Shown: positions 41,572 to 49,205 of the stretch, piece after piece
Position numbering within the stretch: position 1 is the first letter of the stretch
Layout: the number at the start of each line of letters is the position of its first letter
From: JBAZGG01 sp041653015
GTDB lineage: Bacteria > Bacillota_I > Bacilli_A > RFN20 > CAG-826
Reading direction: 5' to 3'
DNA length: 64,000 nucleotides
NCBI GenBank assembly: GCA_041653015.1
Contig: JBAZGG010000003.1
Location: 1 to 64,000 of the forward strand
Notes under the pieces: model-generated
The model's input: the letters and a program-made list of their open reading frames with translations, nothing else
The model's database searches: none
What the model was told of the DNA's origin: nothing
Translations under genes and position numbers: made by a program

Positions 41572-42570
41572 CTATTCAATAACACCTGATTTAATTTTTT
41601 TGGTCAATTCATCCATTACTTCAGGATGTTCATTCAAATACAACTTTGCAGTCTCTCTTCCTTGGCCGATTCTCTCGCCGTTATATTCATACCAAGAGCC
41701 GGCTTTTTTAATGAGACCAAGATCAGTCCCTAAATCAAGCAACTCACCAGTTTTTGATATTCCATGACCATAGATAATATCGACTTTGCAAAACTTAAAA
41801 GGTGCCGCAACTTTGTTTTTAACAACTTTGATAACTGCGATGTTACCAATTAGATCATTGCCATCCTTTATTGCCTCAGATCGTCTGATGTCTAATCTGA
41901 CAGATGCATAAAACTTTAACGCTCTCCCACCTGTCGTTGTCTCTGGATTGCCATACATAACGCCGACTTTTTCACGAAGTTGATTAATAAAAATAACTGT
42001 GCACTTCGATTTGCTGAGGACTCCTGCAAGTTTTCTCATACCTTTAGACATTAAACGTGCTTGAAGACCGACTTGATTATCCGACATCACTCCATCGAGT
42101 TCGGCTTGTGGAACTAAGGCTGCAACACTATCAACAATTATCAAATCAATAGCACCACTTTGCGCAAGCATATCAACGATTTCAAGCGCCTGTTCTCCAC
42201 TATCTGGTTGGCTAAGAATCAACTCATCAATATTTATGCCGAGATTCTTGGCGTAAACTGGATCAATTGAATGTTCGGCATCGACAAACGCTGCACGTCC
42301 ACCTTTTTTCTGAATTTCAGCGATAGCATGAAGAGCCAGCGTGGTTTTGCCGCTGCTTTCAGGACCATATATCTCTACGATGCGTCCTTTTGGGTACCCG
42401 CCAACACCGAGAGCGGAATCGAGAAGTAGGGACCCTGTCGGTATTGAGTCGATGTCAACATGCTGTTGATCACCTAAACGCATGATAGACCCTTTTCCAA
42501 ATGTTTTTTCAATATTCTTCAACGTGTCCTGTAGTGCATCATACTTGTTTTGCTGCTCATCTTTTGCCAT
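41572..42570 (-). CDS. recA: Recombinase RecA
   Basis: DNA-dependent ATPase for strand exchange and SOS signalling. Walker A is GPESSGKTTLALHA near 68-81. Walker B is LIIVDSVAALVP near 140-151. Loop L1 includes EKVG-like residues, and NQLREKVGVMYGNPETTTGG near 195-214 (L2) is nearly invariant. Length 332 aa is at the short end because the acidic C-terminal tail is reduced to a basic/neutral end (KKIKSGVIE). AGGAGG precedes the ATG. It follows the cinA-type gene, the usual Firmicutes order. Confidence 0.97.
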   Translation of the reverse strand: MAKDEQQNKYDALQDTLKNIEKTFGKGSIMRLGDQQHVDIDSIPTGSLLLDSALGVGGYPKGRIVEIYGPESSGKTTLALHAIAEIQKKGGRAAFVDAEHSIDPVYAKNLGINIDELILSQPDSGEQALEIVDMLAQSGAIDLIIVDSVAALVPQAELDGVMSDNQVGLQARLMSKGMRKLAGVLSKSKCTVIFINQLREKVGVMYGNPETTTGGRALKFYASVRLDIRRSEAIKDGNDLIGNIAVIKVVKNKVAAPFKFCKVDIIYGHGISKTGELLDLGTDLGLIKKAGSWYEYNGERIGQGRETAKLYLNEHPEVMDELTKKIKSGVIE

Positions 42571-42617
42571 AAAAACCTCCTAAGTTTTATTAGTAAAAAA
42601 ATCGTAAATAGTGCCCG

Positions 42618-43085
42618 TTATTTTGTGATTGTCAAATATGCTAAATCAATCATCGTTTGAACGATTGATAATCTGATCTCGTCTCGACTACCAACAAAAT
42701 TTTTCTCGAAAGAAGTTGTTTTCCCCTGATAGAATATTCCGATAAATACTTTCCCAACCGGTTTATTATCTTCACACACGCTCGGACCGGCGTTACCAGT
42801 GCAAGATAGACATAGATCAACACCAAGTTTTGCGGCGCCCAAAGAAGCCATTTCAATCGCAATTTGAGATGAAACAATCCCAAATTCTTTAAGTGAATTT
42901 TCTTTTATTCCAACTATATTAATCTTCTCTTCGACTGAATAGGATACAACGCTACCCTTATAAACTAAACTAGAACCAGGTATCGATGTGATAGTAGATG
43001 CAAAAAGTCCGCCAGTAACCGATTCAATAGAACCTATTGTAAGGTGATTATTCTTCAATGAATTGTATAATTTTTCCGCATTCAT
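42618..43085 (-). CDS. pncC: CinA C-terminal domain protein (nicotinamide-nucleotide amidohydrolase, PncC type)
   Basis: Stand-alone CinA C-terminal domain of 155 aa that deamidates NMN to NaMN or acts in pyridine nucleotide recycling. Signatures: GSIESVTGGLFASTITSIPGSS near 18-39 (catalytic Ser/Thr region), YKGSVVSYSVEEK near 42-54, and CTGNAGP near 95-101 with the GKVFIG strand after it. The N-terminal MoCF domain of full CinA is absent. It starts overlapping the pgsA stop by four bases and precedes recA, a conserved pgsA-cinA-recA order. Confidence 0.92.
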   Translation of the reverse strand: MNAEKLYNSLKNNHLTIGSIESVTGGLFASTITSIPGSSLVYKGSVVSYSVEEKINIVGIKENSLKEFGIVSSQIAIEMASLGAAKLGVDLCLSCTGNAGPSVCEDNKPVGKVFIGIFYQGKTTSFEKNFVGSRDEIRLSIVQTMIDLAYLTITK

Positions 43086-43732
43086 TTCGTATTTTTAAAA
43101 ACCTTTTTGTTCTGCACTAAATAGATTATCCCAGAGAGCAAAGAGACAAATGTGGCTAGATAGACGATAATGTTGCATATTCTGAGTGGTTCGGGCCACG
43201 AATGATCAAAATAAGAAAATGGCCAATCATTGAGAAGAACGGCAGGAATAGCAATCATTTGCAAAATGGTTTTGAGTTTGCCAAAAATATTTGCGGCGAG
43301 AACAACATTTTTGCTCGCGGCAATAAATCTTAAGGCATCGACGACTAAATCTCTCGAAATCATAATAATCGCACAGAATAATGGAAAGGCGATTTGATCG
43401 GGAGCGTATGCTTGCTTTACAAGCAAAAATATAATGAGACCATCGACCAAAAGCTTATCAGCGACGGGATCAAGAAATTTCCCAAAATCCGTCACTTGAT
43501 TATTCTTTCTTGCGAGATAGCCATCAACAAAATCAGTTAGAGAAGCAATAACAAAAATGCCACAAGCTATTATATAGATAATATTTATGCTATATCCGCC
43601 ATCAACGATTGGAAAATTCAATGCAGAAATTTGTTCATAAGAAAAAGGAATAACGCTGAGAACAAACAAAGAGAGCAACATTAAAATAATCAAAATAATT
43701 CGAGATACAGTAATTTTGGTTGGTAAATTCAT
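43082..43732 (-). CDS. pgsA: CDP-diacylglycerol-glycerol-3-phosphate 3-phosphatidyltransferase
   Basis: Integral membrane enzyme making phosphatidylglycerol phosphate. The CDP-alcohol phosphotransferase motif is DFVDGYLARKNNQVTDFGKF near 65-84 (DG-AR-G-D) and continues to the final Asp residues in LDPVADK. Five to six helices are visible. Length is 216 aa, slightly longer than usual because of an extra loop around residues 35-48. It starts 25 bp after the RNase P RNA 3' end, so it may be cotranscribed with rnpB. The Shine-Dalgarno is weak. Confidence 0.94.
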   Translation of the reverse strand: MNLPTKITVSRIILIILMLLSLFVLSVIPFSYEQISALNFPIVDGGYSINIIYIIACGIFVIASLTDFVDGYLARKNNQVTDFGKFLDPVADKLLVDGLIIFLLVKQAYAPDQIAFPLFCAIIMISRDLVVDALRFIAASKNVVLAANIFGKLKTILQMIAIPAVLLNDWPFSYFDHSWPEPLRICNIIVYLATFVSLLSGIIYLVQNKKVFKNTK

Positions 43733-43756
43733 TTTCTTTGCTCGTTTCGCTTTAGA

Positions 43757-44099
43757 TGAGTTCCGATCCTATAAGCCATGTTCTGTCAAGGATAATAATT
43801 TATCTATGCAAAGCATGTCACGCAGAATTCAAATTATTCTTTGTGACTTCCCCTACCAAATTTGGGTTTCTCGCTTGTGGGGTTTGCCGCGTTCCACTTT
43901 GATATTTCTATCAAACTACGTCACTGTGGCACTTTCAGGAATTCTGTCATGACCGAAGTTTTAGACATCATTCCGCCGTTATGCGCTCCCGCATACCTAG
44001 CGTTATTTTTTCCGCTAGCACAATCATTACTGTCGTCGCAGGCAGTGCGAGCATGGACTTTCCTCTAGTATAAATACCAGCAATTATCCAGATCGGAGT
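43757..44099 (-). ncRNA. rnpB: RNase P RNA, type B
   Basis: On the minus strand the universally conserved P4-region strings are present: GAGGAAAGTCCATGCTCGCA near 44060-44041 and ACAGAACATGGCTTAT near 43784-43769. AAAGTGCCACAGTGACG and GTGGAACGCGG (P10/P11 area) and GCGAGAAACCCAAATTTGGT, followed by AGGGGAA, match the Bacillus type B RNA. P1 pairs TCCGATC (5') with GATCGGA (3'). It is about 343 nt, shorter than the Bacillus 401. It lies between gpsB and pgsA with no spacer; the gpsB-rnpB link is also seen in Bacillus. Confidence 0.96.
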
Positions 44100-44462
44100 T
44101 TATTTAATCTTTGAAGGATCTTGACCTAATTTGTATAGCACTTTTTCTAGAGCGTCTATACGCTTGAGGAGTTCTAAGTTATCGCTTGTGACATTTCTTG
44201 TCGGCTCAATTTTATCAAGTCGATTTTTCATTCTCACATTTTCAACTTGAAGTTTAGAACATTCATCCTTCTTGTAATCTAGGAGGTGCTGAAGCTGTTT
44301 AATGCGAGCATCTTGCTCGCTATTTTTTTTCTCTAAATCCGCGTAATTGAGGATTACCTCATCAAGAAACTTGTCTACTTCAAGAGGGTCGTAACCTTTG
44401 ACATTTTTCGTGAATTCAGTATTGAGAATATCTTCAGAAGTGAGTTTTTGTTTGCTATTCAC
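44100..44462 (-). CDS. gpsB: Cell division protein GpsB
   Basis: DivIVA-like cytosolic protein of 120 aa. The N-terminal membrane-binding domain has LTSEDILNTEFTKNVKGYDPLEVDKF near 7-32 and FLDEVILNYADLEKK after it. A coiled coil spans about 38-75. The C-terminal GpsB motif is DNLELLKRIDALEKVLY near 95-111. GpsB coordinates penicillin-binding proteins with the divisome. The stop codon touches the 5' end of rnpB. It is divergent from the exonuclease-recU pair. Confidence 0.92.
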   Translation of the reverse strand: MNSKQKLTSEDILNTEFTKNVKGYDPLEVDKFLDEVILNYADLEKKNSEQDARIKQLQHLLDYKKDECSKLQVENVRMKNRLDKIEPTRNVTSDNLELLKRIDALEKVLYKLGQDPSKIK

Positions 44463-44531
44463 TTTTTTCTCCTTTTTTAATTATATTAAAATATAAACAT
44501 CTATTCAATCTTTATAACGAATAATTGCTAT

Positions 44532-44559
44532 TTGAAAGAAATAAACTCAATGATATACT
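44532..44559 (+). promoter_or_regulatory. Promoter of the exonuclease-recU operon
   Basis: TTGAAA at 44532-44537 and TATACT at 44554-44559, spacing 16. The expected start near 44566 lies after the in-frame TTG at 44525 and ten bases before the ATG at 44576, which decides the start codon. Confidence 0.65.
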
Positions 44560-44575
44560 ATCAAACGAGACAGAT

Positions 44576-45301
44576 ATGAAATTACTTAGCAGAGCAATTA
44601 ACAACCGCAAGCATCTTATATTTTTGGACATAGAGGGAACCCAGTTTTCTCATGAGATCATCGCAATTGGGGCAATAAGAGTAGATTTAAAGATGGATGG
44701 AACATTTAAAAAAGTCCATCAAGGATTCAAATGTTTCGTCACCGCAAAAGAAAAAATTGGAAAAGTCGTTGAAAATCTGACGGGTATTACAGAAAGCGCT
44801 TTAAAAAGAGACGGAATACCATTCCGAAAAGCTCAGATTGGCTTAAGGAAATATATCGGAAGAGATTACGAATCATGTATCTTCATCACTTTTGGCTCTC
44901 ATGACGTGAGAATGATATGTCAATCGCTGCAGTACAATTTAGATTGCAATAAAGATGAAGCAAAACTCGTAATCCATAATCATTTGGATTTTTCAGAGTT
45001 CATCGCAAATTTTGTTCGCGATGACAAAGGCAATCCATATTCTCTAGAGAATTATTTAAAACTTTTTCACATAGAGTTTAATGGGACTAAACACGATCCA
45101 CTCGATGATGCAAAAAACCTTATGATTCTGTATCAAGCTGTACAACAAAATAGTCAGATTTTAGAAGATGAATATTATAAAGTGTTGAGAAAGACTTCTC
45201 ATCTAGTTTATCCAATACAAAAAGTATTGTCTGCTCTTTTAAATGGCAAAAGCGTTTCGCCAGAAGAGTTTTCTAGATTCGTTAAGGATTATTTATCATG
45301 A
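44576..45301 (+). CDS. DnaQ-like 3'-5' exonuclease domain protein
   Basis: RNase T/DEDD-fold exonuclease, 241 aa. ExoI motif LIFLDIEGTQFSHEIIAIGAI near 16-36 has the Asp-Glu pair. ExoII is seen in TFGSHDVRMI near 111-120 (Asp). ExoIII is HDPLDDAKNLMILY near 180-193 (HxxxxD), so it is the DEDDh subtype. The C-terminal 50 residues are family-specific. It may act on RNA or DNA ends; being in one operon with recU suggests DNA repair. The stop overlaps the recU start by four bases. Confidence 0.83.
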   Translation: MKLLSRAINNRKHLIFLDIEGTQFSHEIIAIGAIRVDLKMDGTFKKVHQGFKCFVTAKEKIGKVVENLTGITESALKRDGIPFRKAQIGLRKYIGRDYESCIFITFGSHDVRMICQSLQYNLDCNKDEAKLVIHNHLDFSEFIANFVRDDKGNPYSLENYLKLFHIEFNGTKHDPLDDAKNLMILYQAVQQNSQILEDEYYKVLRKTSHLVYPIQKVLSALLNGKSVSPEEFSRFVKDYLS

Positions 45302-45879
45302 TAAAATATCCAATTGGAACGACATTAAATAAAGTCGGAACATCACACAGGCCAAGGAATGTAAACAACGCTGCAAATCGTGGCATGGACCTAGAAGAAG
45401 ATATCAATCTTTCGAATGAGTATTATCGCGATAAAAATTTGGCATTGATCACGAAAAGGCCAACTCCAATAAATGTTGTCAAGGTTGATTATTCAAAAGG
45501 AGCAAAGATTACCAATGCATATTTTGAAAAACAATCTACCACTGATTACAATGGTGTTTATAAAGGGAGGTATATCGACTTTGAAGCAAAAAGCACAAAG
45601 TCAACTACTTCGCTTCCGCTCAGCAACATCACTCCTCATCAAATCGAACATTTAAACAGAGTTATTTTTCATGGAGGAATCGCATTTTTTATCATCGGAT
45701 TCGAACTGCTAAACGAAGTATATTTGCTTGATGCAACTCACGTTATCAGCTTCTTTAATACCTTGAAGAGAAAATCTATTCCATACAAAGACATCAAGGA
45801 AAACGGAATCTTGATAAAACAAGGATATAATCCACGCCTGTATTATTTAGATGCAATTGAGAAAAATTATTTCAAATAA
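45298..45879 (+). CDS. recU: Holliday junction resolvase RecU
   Basis: Firmicutes-type Holliday junction resolvase, 193 aa. NRGMDLEEDINLSNEYYRDKNLALITKRP is the opening part, with NRGMxLE near 24-30 carrying the first catalytic Glu. STTDYNGVYKGRYIDFEAKSTK (about 79-100) supplies the D-E-K catalytic set. HQIEHLNRVIFHGGIAFFII near 113-132 is typical. The start overlaps the exonuclease stop. Its 3' end overlaps the convergent nth gene by 13 bp. Confidence 0.94.
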   Translation: MIKYPIGTTLNKVGTSHRPRNVNNAANRGMDLEEDINLSNEYYRDKNLALITKRPTPINVVKVDYSKGAKITNAYFEKQSTTDYNGVYKGRYIDFEAKSTKSTTSLPLSNITPHQIEHLNRVIFHGGIAFFIIGFELLNEVYLLDATHVISFFNTLKRKSIPYKDIKENGILIKQGYNPRLYYLDAIEKNYFK

Positions 45880-46493
45880 TAAAGACAGAAATCATTTAAT
45901 TTACATTTTTGACAAGAAGGCTTTTTTGCTGAGCAAATGCTGCGTCCAAAACGAATCAATTGATGATGGGTTTTAATCTGTCGGCTAGATTCAACCAGTT
46001 TTTCAAGCTTTCTTTCCATATCGAAAGGATTGTCATCTTTTTTAACTAGGCCTAGCCTTTTACAAATTCTTTCGATGTGCGTATCGACCGCTAGATGAGG
46101 AATTGAATATACTTCAGCAAGAAAAACATTCATTGTTTTATTGCCAACACCAGGCAACGAAAGAAGAAATTTTTCATCATTGATCGCTCCACCACGCTTT
46201 TGGATAGACAAGGCGATCGATTTGATATTTTTCGCTTTGTTTTTATATAATCCTATCGGTTTGATAATTTGTTCGATATCGGATATTGGAGCATTTGAAA
46301 GCTTTTCTAATGTATCGTATCTGTTAAACAGAATCGGAGTGACATCATTAACGCTTTTATCTGTGCTTTGAGCGCTCAGCATGACAGAAATCAGAAATTC
46401 ATAGTCTTTGCAGTGATGCAAATCGCATTCAGCATCAGGAAACAAAGAATCAAGATAGGGCAAAAGCAAATTAACTCGGTCTTTATTTGTCAT
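45867..46493 (-). CDS. nth: Endonuclease III
   Basis: DNA glycosylase/AP lyase for oxidised pyrimidines, 208 aa. The HhH motif is LLSLPGVGNKTMNVFL near 107-122 with the catalytic Lys in GVGNKT and Asp in AVDTHIER near 133-140. The 4Fe-4S loop at the C-terminus is CSAKKPSCQKCKLNDFC (C-x6-C-x2-C-x5-C). It overlaps the dnaD end by 11 bases; dnaD-nth is a common Firmicutes order. Its clusters would come from the SUF system. Confidence 0.96.
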   Translation of the reverse strand: MTNKDRVNLLLPYLDSLFPDAECDLHHCKDYEFLISVMLSAQSTDKSVNDVTPILFNRYDTLEKLSNAPISDIEQIIKPIGLYKNKAKNIKSIALSIQKRGGAINDEKFLLSLPGVGNKTMNVFLAEVYSIPHLAVDTHIERICKRLGLVKKDDNPFDMERKLEKLVESSRQIKTHHQLIRFGRSICSAKKPSCQKCKLNDFCLYYLK

Positions 46494-47136
46494 CGTCTAT
46501 CCACTTCGTTCGAGCAATTTCTATACTTTTTTCAATATCTTTATTCCACTTATCGCTTATCGCGCTATATCCTTCTTTTTCTCTATCATCGCGCGTCTGC
46601 CACTGCAAAAGAATTTTATCAATAGCGCGCAAACTTTTTTTATTGTGAGAAAGAGCCTCTTTTAAGGCATCAAAAATAATTTGATCAGAATAGCCGTAAT
46701 TAACCCATTCATTGATCATTGAAAACTCAATCGGTGACAGAGTTCGTCCAAATTCCTTTTCAAACACTTGATAAATGTTTTTCAAAACGCCATTATTAAC
46801 TTCCTCATTCAGCAAAGATTCTTGAGCTAAAGAGATCTGAAATTCATGATATAATTTGCTTTTTAAGGGATTGAGTGTGGTTTTCATATCTTTCGCCGAA
46901 GTGTCATATTCGAGAACGTTCTTATTGACGAGTTTAACGAGAATTTTATCGATTTCAGCCACTGATAAATTCATTTTGACAGACAAAAGATCGGCCGTAA
47001 TAAAAGTATTTTTTTGTAAAAGGAGATGATTTATCATCAAAACTACCGCTAAATCGTTCTCATTAAGTCCAAGTTTCTTATAGTATTCTAGCAAAAGGTA
47101 CTTAACGTCTAGAGCTGATAATGAATCGTTGACCAT
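46483..47136 (-). CDS. dnaD: DnaD domain protein (replication initiation)
   Basis: Replication restart/initiation protein of 217 aa. The N-terminal winged-helix DDBH1 region covers about 1-100 (LAVVLMINHLLLQKNTFITADLLS). The DDBH2 DnaD domain covers about 115-185, with NIYQVFEKEFGRTLSPIEFSMINEW near 118 and IFDALKEALSHNKKSLRAIDKILLQWQ near 155-181, where the YxxxIxxxW pattern is present as IDKILLQW. It helps load the helicase. It is followed by nth in the same operon. Confidence 0.92.
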   Translation of the reverse strand: MVNDSLSALDVKYLLLEYYKKLGLNENDLAVVLMINHLLLQKNTFITADLLSVKMNLSVAEIDKILVKLVNKNVLEYDTSAKDMKTTLNPLKSKLYHEFQISLAQESLLNEEVNNGVLKNIYQVFEKEFGRTLSPIEFSMINEWVNYGYSDQIIFDALKEALSHNKKSLRAIDKILLQWQTRDDREKEGYSAISDKWNKDIEKSIEIARTKWIDDDK

Positions 47137-47171
47137 AGTAAAAATAATATATCATATTATCCATTTATGCT

Positions 47172-47768
47172 TTACTTTTTTTGTTTGCGAAGTTCTTCAT
47201 CAATTTTTTGCTGATTCAAATTTTTGAGGAGATATCGATATTTCTTCATGGCTTGCAGCGTGTTGTTTTCAATCGATAAACCATATTTTTTTGCAAATCT
47301 CTCGCCTCTAAGTATTCTTAAAGGATCTTCGGTCACTCGCTTTGATGGGTTACCAATAAACTTTAGGATTCTATTCTTTAAATCAGCTACGCCATCACAA
47401 TAGTCAACGATGTTATATTTTTCATCAAGATATATTGCGTTGATCGTAAAATCTCTTCTAACATAATCCTCTTGAGGGTTTTTAACGTAATTGATAAAAG
47501 ATGGGTGCCGAAAATCCTCATAATCTTTTTCCTCACGAAAAGTAGTGAACACACAATGTCCAACTTTGATCGCTCCAAAGCGAGAAAATACATCGTTTGC
47601 ATCTGGCAAAAAGCTCATCATTTCATCAGGGGTTGCATCGGTTGCAAAATCAAAATCAACTAAAGGGAGGCCGAGCAGATAGTCTCTTGTCGAACCGCCA
47701 ACTAAATATAATCGGAAACCGCGTTCTCGAAAAAGTTTCGCATATTGATCAAACAATTCAACACCCAT
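47172..47768 (-). CDS. cca: Short CCA-adding enzyme/poly(A) polymerase (head and neck only)
   Basis: Class II nucleotidyltransferase of 198 aa. The head domain has LYLVGGSTRDYLLGLPLVDFDFATDA near 20-45, containing the GGSxRD motif and catalytic DFD. RRDFTINAIYLD near 103-114 is motif B. EDPLRILRGERFAKKYGL near 145-162 is the neck motif. The family is normally about 400 aa; the body and tail that hold the tRNA are absent, and dnaD begins 36 bp later, leaving no room for them. Start and stop look intact, so this is a compact form, not a frameshift at this locus. All eight tRNA genes seen here encode CCA. Confidence 0.82.
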   Translation of the reverse strand: MGVELFDQYAKLFRERGFRLYLVGGSTRDYLLGLPLVDFDFATDATPDEMMSFLPDANDVFSRFGAIKVGHCVFTTFREEKDYEDFRHPSFINYVKNPQEDYVRRDFTINAIYLDEKYNIVDYCDGVADLKNRILKFIGNPSKRVTEDPLRILRGERFAKKYGLSIENNTLQAMKKYRYLLKNLNQQKIDEELRKQKK

Positions 47769-47788
47769 GCTTTTATTTTAGTATTAAA

Positions 47789-47819
47789 ACAAAAAAAGAG
47801 GAACAAGTTAATGTTCCTC
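47789..47819 (-). terminator. Terminator after hup
   Basis: GAGGAAC (47798-47804) pairs with GTTCCTC (47813-47819), 8-nt loop. On the minus strand a run of seven T follows. Confidence 0.9.
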
Positions 47820-47837
47820 AATTCAAGTCAATCGATA

Positions 47838-48110
47838 TTATTGAACTTTGGCTTTTAAAGCTTTTGAAGGCCTAAAAACAACTGCTTTTGATGCAGGGAT
47901 TTTAATCTTAGCACCTGTGGAAGGATTTGTTCCAACACGAGCGGCTCTGGCTTTCTTAACAAAGATACCGAAACCGGCAACTTTGACTTCTTGGCCTTTA
48001 ACTAAGGCTTTTTCAACAGCGGCGACAAGAGCATTGACAGCTTCTTCAGCTTGCTTTTTGCTTAAACCAGCACCTACTGCAACTTTTTCAACTAATTCAG
48101 CTTTGTTCAT
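47838..48110 (-). CDS. hup: HU family DNA-binding protein
   Basis: Histone-like protein of 90 aa that bends and compacts DNA as a dimer. Helices at the N-terminus (MNKAELVEKVAVGAGLSKKQAEEAVNA region) are followed by the beta arms around VKVAGFGIFVKKARAARVGTNPSTG near 42-66 and the C-terminal KAVVFRPSKALK. AGGAGG precedes the ATG. It is monocistronic with a strong terminator. Confidence 0.97.
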   Translation of the reverse strand: MNKAELVEKVAVGAGLSKKQAEEAVNALVAAVEKALVKGQEVKVAGFGIFVKKARAARVGTNPSTGAKIKIPASKAVVFRPSKALKAKVQ

Positions 48111-48202
48111 TTAAAATGACCTCCTATTCGCTAAATTTGTCTTACGACTAATAAAAAATTACCATATCGATAAAACAAATGCAATGAAAAAAGCGATAAA
48201 TA

Positions 48203-49204
48203 CTAGTCTTCGGAGCGCAAAGGACGAATCATGAGCTGTTTTATGACACTAGACGGCTTGGCATTTCTATACAAAACTGAATAAAGCGCTTCAACGATTG
48301 GAAGACTCAAATTATTCGAACGTGCAATTTCGTAAATGACCTCTGTCGCTTTTAATCCTTCAACAGTTTCTGTATTATTCTTCAAAAAATTTCTTGCCGA
48401 ATCATCTTTACCGATGCAAAGACCAGCACGATAATTGCGCGAATGAAGCGAGTTACAAGTAACCATAAGGTCACCTATCCCAGTCAGTCCCAAATACGTT
48501 TTTTCCTTCCCGCCAAAGAATTTACCAAAAACAATCATTTCTGATAACCCCCTTGTGACGAGGGCGGCTTTGGCATTGTCTCCACATTTAAGGCCGTCAA
48601 TAATACCGCTTGCAATAGCGATGACATTCTTCATGGCGACAGAGTATTCAGCGCCAATTTCATCTTTTTGTGTATAAACACGAAAGTAATCATTCGAAAA
48701 TAGTCTCTGCACTTTCTTTGCGCGTGAAAGAGATTTCGAAACGGCACAGAGAAGAGTCAAATGTTTGACAATGACCTCTTCAGCGTGGCTAGGACCGATT
48801 AATGACACAACTTCTCCTCGAAGATTTTCTGGTATTATTTCACGAATTAGTTCAGCAATGCGTATTTTTTCAGTTGAATCAAAACCTTTAGCAGTATTGA
48901 TGAATAACGTTTTTCTATCAAGAACCGACTTTAATTGGACAAGAACAGTGCGCATGGCTGATGAAGGAACAGAAAGAATGACAATCGGCGTTCTGTTTGC
49001 AAATTCATCAATACTCGAAGTAGCTTTAATCGATTCAGAAAGATTGATACTGGTACCATAGTACTTCGTGTTGCGATGATTGTTATTTATATCGTCAACT
49101 TGGTCGCGATCGCGCCCATACATCAAAACTGTATTTCCATTATCAACAAGGACGGAAGCCAAAGCCGTACCCCATGTTCCAGTACCGATAATACCAATTT
49201 TCAC
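48203..49204 (-). CDS. gpsA: Glycerol-3-phosphate dehydrogenase [NAD(P)+]
   Basis: Reduces dihydroxyacetone phosphate to sn-glycerol 3-phosphate for phospholipids. The Rossmann motif is IGTGTWGTALASVL at 6-19. VSLIGPSHAEEV near 134-145 and the catalytic Lys in EYSVAMKNVIAIASGI near 185-200 are family marks. GLTGIGDLMVTC near 245 and RNYRAGLCIG follow. Length is 333 aa. It starts with GTG, one base after the der stop, and uses GAGAAAGAG inside der as its ribosome site. Confidence 0.96.
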   Translation of the reverse strand: MKIGIIGTGTWGTALASVLVDNGNTVLMYGRDRDQVDDINNNHRNTKYYGTSINLSESIKATSSIDEFANRTPIVILSVPSSAMRTVLVQLKSVLDRKTLFINTAKGFDSTEKIRIAELIREIIPENLRGEVVSLIGPSHAEEVIVKHLTLLCAVSKSLSRAKKVQRLFSNDYFRVYTQKDEIGAEYSVAMKNVIAIASGIIDGLKCGDNAKAALVTRGLSEMIVFGKFFGGKEKTYLGLTGIGDLMVTCNSLHSRNYRAGLCIGKDDSARNFLKNNTETVEGLKATEVIYEIARSNNLSLPIVEALYSVLYRNAKPSSVIKQLMIRPLRSED

Positions 49205-49205
49205 A

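Noticed and set aside
41223..41767. Two plus-strand frames in the recA-rny gap
   Set aside because: No ribosome site, unlike proteins in composition, and one overlaps recA deeply.
43716..44068. Two plus-strand frames between pgsA and gpsB
   Set aside because: They lie antisense to the RNase P RNA gene.
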